Assembly (NCBI GenBank): GCA_947646735.1
Contig: CANTFK010000131.1
Location: forward strand, 1-64,000
Length of the DNA: 64,000 nt
Direction: 5' to 3'
From: Peronospora farinosa
Lineage: Eukaryota > Oomycota > Peronosporomycetes > Peronosporales > Peronosporaceae
In this document: one piece after another, positions 57,680 through 64,000 of the stretch
Layout of the letters: the number at the start of each line of letters is the position of its first letter
Numbering within the stretch: position 1 is the first letter of the stretch
Program-made: the position numbers and the translations under genes
The notes under the pieces: generated by a model
The model's input: only the letters and a program-made list of their open reading frames with translations
The model's database searches: none
What the model was told of the DNA's origin: nothing

Positions 57680-58872
57680 CATCCATTTATAGAAATGGGT
57701 ATCGTGACTAAAAATTTGTACAGTAAAATCTTCATAATAACTCCGTCCATCATGCTATATCATGCTATATTATTAAATGGAAAATGCACGAATCGACGGG
57801 TACACATTGACTTTCATACCCATTACTATAACCTTAGCCGACCAGTTATTTTAAGTAAATGATGCATATATATACTACTTCGCACTGTTTGAACGACCGG
57901 TGAATGCCCTAACGAAACGCTGCGTTAAAGTTGCCCATATACTATTAGCGTAATTTTGCACGCATGTCCAACAGGTGAACACTAAAGCAAATCACTGCGC
58001 TTATGTGTCCTATAAAATCTAATATGCACCGTCGGAACGACGTGTAAACATCCTAGCAGATTGTTGCGCTTACAAAGCCTGTATATACAACTTCGTACTA
58101 TTGGAACGACGGGTGATCAAATAAAAAATTGACGAATAGAAGAGTCACATTGACCTTCATCTCCATCTTTACCCTGAGTCAATCTAATCATCTAACGTAT
58201 AAGTTGATGGGTTTACAGGTCAAAAGGCAGACCATATTCGTTGATACGACGGGTGATACCCTAACTTTCGAAACGACAGGTACATATTGACCTTCATACA
58301 CATTACCTTTGAACGAATCAATTACGTAAGTCAATATACGATCAGCGTCAAATTTGTGCACCTATCGGTCGAAACGACGGCAACACCTCTATATATGTAT
58401 TAATAGCATTAAACCATGTCCATCGGAACGTCGGGTGAACACCCTAGCAAAATCGCTGCGCTTAAGATGCCTAACTATACTACTCCCATGTCGGAACGAC
58501 GGGTGAACACCCTAGCAATTCGCTGCGTTTAAAATGCCTATATGCTCTACTTCGCACCGTCAGAACGACGGGTGAATACCCTAATTTGTTTAAAACTCCA
58601 TTTTAATTTATACAAATAAGCAAATAAATTTCCGTAACAGATCTCAGCATCAAAAAATTGTTTGACCATAATTCAATTTTTTAATACAATTAAATCTATA
58701 TATATGGTTTGCTGTCACCTTTGTCGGAACGACAGGTGAACGCCCTAGCAAATCGCCGCGTTTTTTAAAGATGCCTACAGTATCGATATTTCTTTTCGCT
58801 TCGTCGGAACGACGGGTATATGTATTATTAGCATAGAACCATGTCCATCGGAACGACGGGTACACACCCTAG
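57680..58872 (+). mobile_element. Helitron relic 1, right part with a terminator-hairpin cluster
   Basis: About thirteen copies of a hairpin close to CCGTCGGAACGACGG occur at roughly 57787, 57890, 58028, 58099, 58243, 58267, 58368, 58427, 58493, 58558, 58720, 58801 and 58849. Several are followed after about ten bases by CCTAG, as expected for a Helitron 3' end (hairpin plus CTRR). The last CTAG, 58869-58872, is directly followed by the 5' end of Helitron 2. No coding region was found. Confidence 0.65.
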
Positions 58873-59739
58873 TCTATATAATAAAAGAATACTGTCCGTC
58901 CGTCCGTCCGTCTGTCCGTGCGATCCTTTTCCGGCATTCGGATTGGCTACTTTTGCATTATTCCTAATTTTGGATTGGCTGAATATGCTTTTTGCATCGA
59001 TATTAACATGAGCAGATTTCCATAATTGAATATAGTATATCCCATGTGTTCGTATCCCGTGCTTTTATATACAATACATCGACGAAATGATGGATACATA
59101 CATCCTCCATACCCATCGGTACATACTGCCATATCAACACAGCATGTAGTTCAAAAATTATATAAGGTACATGCTTTAATTTGTTTCCAAACATGGGCCA
59201 ATGTTAGCATGGGTGAAGGGTAAACGTTTTATGCCTTAAAATAGTCGTCTCAATTAATTATATGTAATATAATTAATGTCCGTCTGTCGGTCCGTGTTTT
59301 TTTAATATAATTTGCCGTCTTTGCGTGCGGCCGTTTTTTTTGTAATTTGTTGACTGTTCATGCGGTGCCTTTTCATTACAAATCGTTCATCTGTTCATAG
59401 AGTCTTATCTTATGATAACGTCTGTACATTCAGTCCGTCCGAGTTATTGTGAGCAGAACTTCATAACTTAAAAATTGTACGTCGGTGCAGATTAGATGGA
59501 GAGTCCACGGTCACGACGAAATCGCCTAGCACGGGAAAGAAGAACACGCAAACGTGCATTGGAAACCGATTATCAGCGGGAAACACGATTGCAAATCCGT
59601 AATACTACCGAGCGCGCGAGACGTGCAGCACGATCACATGATGTGCACATGCGAGATCTCCGCTATATTCGTGAGGCACACGCTGCGCGAAGGGCAGAGC
59701 AACCAGAAGAAGTTGCTGCTGCATAGCGTCGCATTGATC

Positions 59740-60110
59740 GTGATGCGCACGCTGCACGAAGGGCAGAACAATCAGAAGAAGTGGCTGCAGAGCAGCGTCG
59801 GATTAATCGCAATGCGCACGCTGCACGAAGGGCAGAACAATCAGAAGAAGTGGCTGCTGAGCAGCGTCGGATTGATCGTGATGCGCACGCTGCACGAAGG
59901 GCAGAGCAATCAGATGAAATGGCTGCTGTGCAGCGTTGGATTAATCGCGATGCGCACGCTGCACGAAGGGCAGAACAATCAGAAGAAGTGGCTGCAGAGC
60001 AGCGTCGGATTAATCGCGATGCGCACGCTGCACGAAGGGCAGAACAATCAGAAGAAGTGGCTGCTGAGCAGCGTCGGATTATTCGCGATGCGCACGCTGC
60101 ACGACGGGCA
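59740..60110 (+). repeat. Coding minisatellite with a 69-bp unit
   Basis: About five and a half units of 69 bp, each encoding DAHAARRAEQSEEVAAEQRR plus about three residues, lie in frame in the N-terminal part of the Helitron protein. The encoded segment is a charged, likely helical repeat. Confidence 0.9.
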
Positions 60111-61949
60111 TTAGAGCCAGAGGTCCCCCTTGCACGTCGCATAATAGATGCAGACGCTATAACCCTGCGTCATGTGTTGCAAAGAATGAACGTGAGATGT
60201 CAGTCGTGTCAAGCATTTCATTAGATTGAAGAGAGAATTAAAGTAGCTGGGTCAACTCTGGGAAACCCGACTTTTACGATGTGTTGTGAACGTGGAAAGG
60301 TATTTAACATCCCACCGTTGGTTCCGCCACCGGAACCTTTCAACACATTATTCCATGAGCAAACACCATTTGCTAGGGTTACAACAATGCACTGTCATTC
60401 ACGTCGCTTGGTGCCAAATTGGATGACCGATTTGTGCAAGGAGGTGTATACACATTTAGGCTGCAGGGCGCTCTATATCATCGTATGGGTGCTCTACTGC
60501 CAGATGGAAGTCGAGATAAAATAGATGCTCAGCTGTACTTTGCGGACTCCAATGCCGCCCTGAATAGAAAAATGACGATTTTCCCGTCACTGGATCGACG
60601 AGTTATGGGGGAGCTACAAGCAATGCTGGAAGAAGATAATCCTTACGTTCAATTGTACGAGCAAGTCCGTCAACGTATGCATCACGATGGTACTTTAAAT
60701 CTCGAGCTACGCCTGCTTTGCCTTCACTAAAATGACCGTCGACGATACAATACTCCAACTGCTGACGAGATTGGTGGGCGACGGACATGACGGCAGCATC
60801 TCTGACAGGGACATAATAATCAAGCGTCGAAATGATGGTGGGATGCAGCAGATTTCAGCGTTGCATTCAGCATACACCCCGCTACATTACGTCCTTTTAT
60901 TTCCAGACAGGCGACAGGGTTGGACTTCAACGATGCCACTGCGAGGATTTGCATACAGAGAAGGGGATGGGTAAGGTTTATACGTGAACGATGAAGTTGC
61001 TGCACGTGGAAGAGGAAGATCAAGCCGGATATCTCAGATGCAATACTATTCTTATATGCTTCATCCTCGAGCATCTGGACAGCATTTGTTCTTGGCAGGA
61101 CGTTTGCTGCAAGAATATATTGTTGATGCATGGGCATGTACGGAGCAAAATCGCTTGCATTTCATCTCCAGTCACCAAAGCGACCTGCGTTGTGAGCTAT
61201 ATTCGGGGATTATAAATGCAATAAGTGAGGATGATCATGATGCAGCACAAATCGGTCGTAAAATGATTCTGCCCTCCAGTTTTGCTGGCAGCGATCGTCA
61301 GATGAGCCAGCTGTACCAGGACGCCATGGCAATCGTGCGCAAATATGGCCGACCAGACCTTTTCGTAACCTTTACATGCAATCCGAAATGACCTGAAATC
61401 AGAGCCGAGCTAGAACCAGGGCAACAGCCTCATGATCGACCAGAATTGGTGGCAAGATTGTTCAACCTCAAATTGAAGCAACTCATGGGAGACTTCAGTG
61501 AGCGGAAATTTTTTGGAACAGTAGTTGGCAAAGTTTGGGTAATTGAGTTTCAGAAAAGAGGTCTCCCCCACGCGAACATCCTCATTGTCTTGGATGAGGC
61601 TTCCAAGATCCATACGCCGCAACAGATTGATTCGGCAATCTCGGCTGAAATTCCTGACCCAGCCACCCATCCTGATGCATATAAGACGGTGACGCGTTGT
61701 TTGGTACATGGTCCGTGTGGCATAGACAAGCCCAACGCTCCATGCATGGTGGAAGGAAAGTGCAGCAAGCGATACCCTCGAGTGTTTGCTACTGAGACCT
61801 CTGCCGATCATGACGGTTACCCGATTTACAGACGGCGTGACAATGGACGATATATTGAGGATGCAAAGGGCCGTCGTGTTTATAATCGATGGATTGTGCC
61901 GCAAAATTTGTACCTATCCTCTAAGTACAATGCGCACATTAACGTTAAG

Positions 61950-62031
61950 GTAAGTTGGAAGAAAATGATATTACCTGTTCATTTTATGCGATCAACATTA
62001 TGATATTGAGTAACGATTTGTTTTCGTGTAG
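61950..62031 (+). other. Intron inside the Helitron Rep domain
   Basis: An 82-nt GTAAGT..GTGTAG segment splits YNAHINVK from ICSSISAIKYVFKYVYK, which are contiguous in Helitron Rep proteins. Removing it restores the frame exactly. Confidence 0.8.
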
Positions 62032-64000
62032 ATTTGTTCATCAATCTCGGCCATCAAGTATGTCTTCAAATATGTATACAAAGACGATCGCACGACGGTA
62101 GTGGTTCAAGATGATAACGAAATTCAGCAATACATTGACGCCCGCTATGTTTCAGCTCCAGAGTCGTGCTGGCGCATCTTTGGCTTTAAGATGCATGATT
62201 ACTACCCTCCAATTCAACGCCTGCAGGTGCATTTGCCCGACCAGCAACAAGTTGTGTTTAACGCTAACTGAGCTTGGTGGCTGCAGTGAACAATGCGCAA
62301 GCGCGTAAAACGACACTCACACAGTGGTTTGAGCTCAACCGCCTAAACATAGATGCCCAAGAGACAACTTACTTGGATTTTCCGTCACGATTTGTCTGGA
62401 TCATAAACAGAAAACAGTGGACGGTGCGAAAACGAGGAAAGTGTGTCGGTCTTCTTTATTTTGTGAGCCCCAAAGCTGGGGATCGATATTTCCTACGGAC
62501 GTTGCTGACAACTGTGAAGGGAGCAAAATCTTACGAGGACTTGCGAACATATAATGGCTTGCAGTACGAGACGTTCAAGGCGGCGTGTGCTGCACGTGGA
62601 TTGTACGAGAACGACAAAGAATGGGAGCAGTGTCTACAAGAAGCAGCGGAGATGCAGAGTGGTGGTAAACTGCGATCCCTGTTTGTCACAATTATAATCC
62701 ATGGACCGCCTGCTAATCCGCGCCATTTATGGGATATTTTTCAGCATCATTTATCGGACGATTTGGCGCACCGACTTCGCCAGGATGGAAATGCAGAGCT
62801 GTCATCTGACCAGATCACGAGTTTGGCCCTTCACTTGATAGCAAATCTTTTGGCTCTTTTGCGAAAACCTTTGCTGACTTCAGTCTGCCCACTCCTGAGT
62901 ATCAAATGGAAGAGCCACAGGGAAATCGCCTATTGCAGAACAGCTGGCATTCAGCAAAGATGTGTTAAAAGAAAAGGCAGAAGAAGAGGTGCAGAGTTTG
63001 AACGAGGAACAGCTTCACATTCATCGTGAGATTATTGAATCCTGCAACAAGGAGCAAGGTGGTATTTTTTCATTGATGGACCCGATGGAACGGGCAAAAC
63101 ATATTTAGAGAATTTACTTCTCAAGTCTGTGCGGGGTCTAGGACACTTTGCGCTGGCAGTGGCTTCATCTGGAATTGCAGCATTGCTTTTAAATAATGGA
63201 CGCACTGCTCACTCTCGATTTAAGATCCCAATTAATCTGAAGCCTCACTCTGTGTGCTCTATAAGCAAACAAAGTGATCTTGCAGGAATGCTACGCCTCA
63301 CGAAGCTAATTATTTGGGACGATGCACCAATGATGAGTAAGTTTGCGTTCAAGGCCGTCGACCGGACACTTCGCGATGTCACCGATAAATCTGACGTTTC
63401 GTTTGGTGGAATCAAATTTGTGATGTGCGGCAATTTTCGCCAGATTTGCCTGTTGTAACAAAAGGCATGCGTCCTGATATTGTTGCCGCGTCGATTAAGG
63501 TGTCCTATCTATGGAGTTGTTTTAAAGTTTTCAAATTGCGTCAGAACATGCGCGCAACTAATGATGAGCGACTTGAAAATCTTGGGAATCGCACTTTCGC
63601 AGATTGGTTTTTAGCACTTAAAGAAGATCGGCTGGAAAAATTTGACGACGACCACGTCCAGTGTCCATCGTCTATGGTTGTCCATAATAACACGGTGGAA
63701 GAACTTCTAAACACAATTTATGATGGTGTTGCAGATATTACTGAACATGCAAATCAGGAATACTTTAGCAGCCGGGTCATCCTTGCCGCCCGCAATGATG
63801 CTGTTGCTGAAATTAACATGGCGGTGCTGAATAGAATTGGGGGGGGCATATATGAATACTTGAGCGCAGATAAGGTGGACGACGAAGAAGGTGCAAATGT
63901 TTTGCCCACCGAATATCTAAACAGGTTGGAAGTGAGTGGGTGGCCACCTCATCGACTTAGGTTGAAAATTGGAACTCCAATTATGCTCTTAAGGAACTTA

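Larger units (their letters stand above)
58873..64000 (+). mobile_element. Helitron 2, decayed autonomous element running off the window
   Basis: The 5' end is TCTATATAATAAAAGAATAC, then a (CCGT)n run (58893-58920). About 600 bp of AT-rich leader shared with Helitron relic 1 precedes the coding region from 59496. The 3' end lies outside the window. Confidence 0.82.
59496..64000 (+). pseudogene. Helitron Rep/helicase (broken, C-terminus outside window)
   Basis: In order: an Arg-rich N-terminus with repeats (59496-60224), a zinc region (CQSCQAFH ... CCERGKVF), the Helitron N-domain (60279-61390, ending GRPDLFVTFTCNPK), the HUH nuclease (61446-61949, EFQKRGLPHANIL), its tyrosine region after an intron (IKYVFKYVYK near 62056), and a helicase with Walker A DGPDGTGKT near 63076, Walker B LIIWDDAPMM near 63310 and motif III GNFRQ near 63430. 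An open frame from 63460 continues to the edge. It carries stops at 59724, 60222, 60728, 60972 and 61389 and frameshifts near 60436, 60787, 62270, 62930 and 63067. In intact relatives the protein nicks and unwinds DNA for rolling-circle transposition. Confidence 0.88.

Noticed and set aside
59663..60142. A 159-codon minus-strand frame of Ala/Ser/Cys/Arg repeats
   Set aside because: It is the reverse reading of the 69-bp coding minisatellite of the Helitron protein.

Overview
The window looks like nuclear DNA of an oomycete, most likely a Peronosporales species. Host genes are compact and closely spaced, with few introns; those I can place are 61 to 131 nt. They form one gene-dense island in a sea of nested, decayed LTR retrotransposons and Helitrons. 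No tRNA, rRNA or CRISPR array was seen.

Layout: (1) 1-8800 is repeat DNA: a relic of gypsy family B, a very decayed minus-strand gypsy element (called F), and five copies of an LTR-like repeat carrying GATC-rich tandem arrays. (2) 9.7-17.1 kb is the host island: a p25-alpha/TPPP-like gene with one apparent frame break, a five-helix Tweety-like membrane protein, a protein with two nucleoside-2-deoxyribosyltransferase-like domains, and an M1 zinc aminopeptidase divergent from it. (3) 17.6-26.2 kb is a 3'-truncated gypsy element (A) abutting a truncated minus-strand Copia element. (4) 27.5-28.8 kb is a lone gene for a secreted oxygenase-like protein with a cysteine-rich tail. (5) 29.9-57.7 kb holds three near full-length gypsy chromoviruses: C (minus), B (minus, another family) and D (plus). 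C and D form an inverted pair of about 8-kb arms. (6) 48.2-64 kb holds Helitron DNA: one relic split by D, then a second Helitron that begins at 58873 and encodes a decayed Rep/helicase running off the window end.

The most notable observation is that gypsy elements C, D and F carry a gene on the strand opposite to gag-pol, between pol and the 3' LTR, overlapping the pol chromodomain. Family B carries a similarly placed antisense ORF. The C and D antisense frames each become 482 codons (481 aa plus stop) once one missing base is allowed for. In the old relic F the antisense coiled-coil frame matches that of C at 14 of 28 residues, while the sense frame over the same bases matches at only 5 of 23. 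Third positions of the antisense frame face second positions of the sense frame, so antisense selection is the simplest explanation. A second notable structure is a cluster of Helitron 3'-terminator-like hairpins ending head to tail against a Helitron 5' end.
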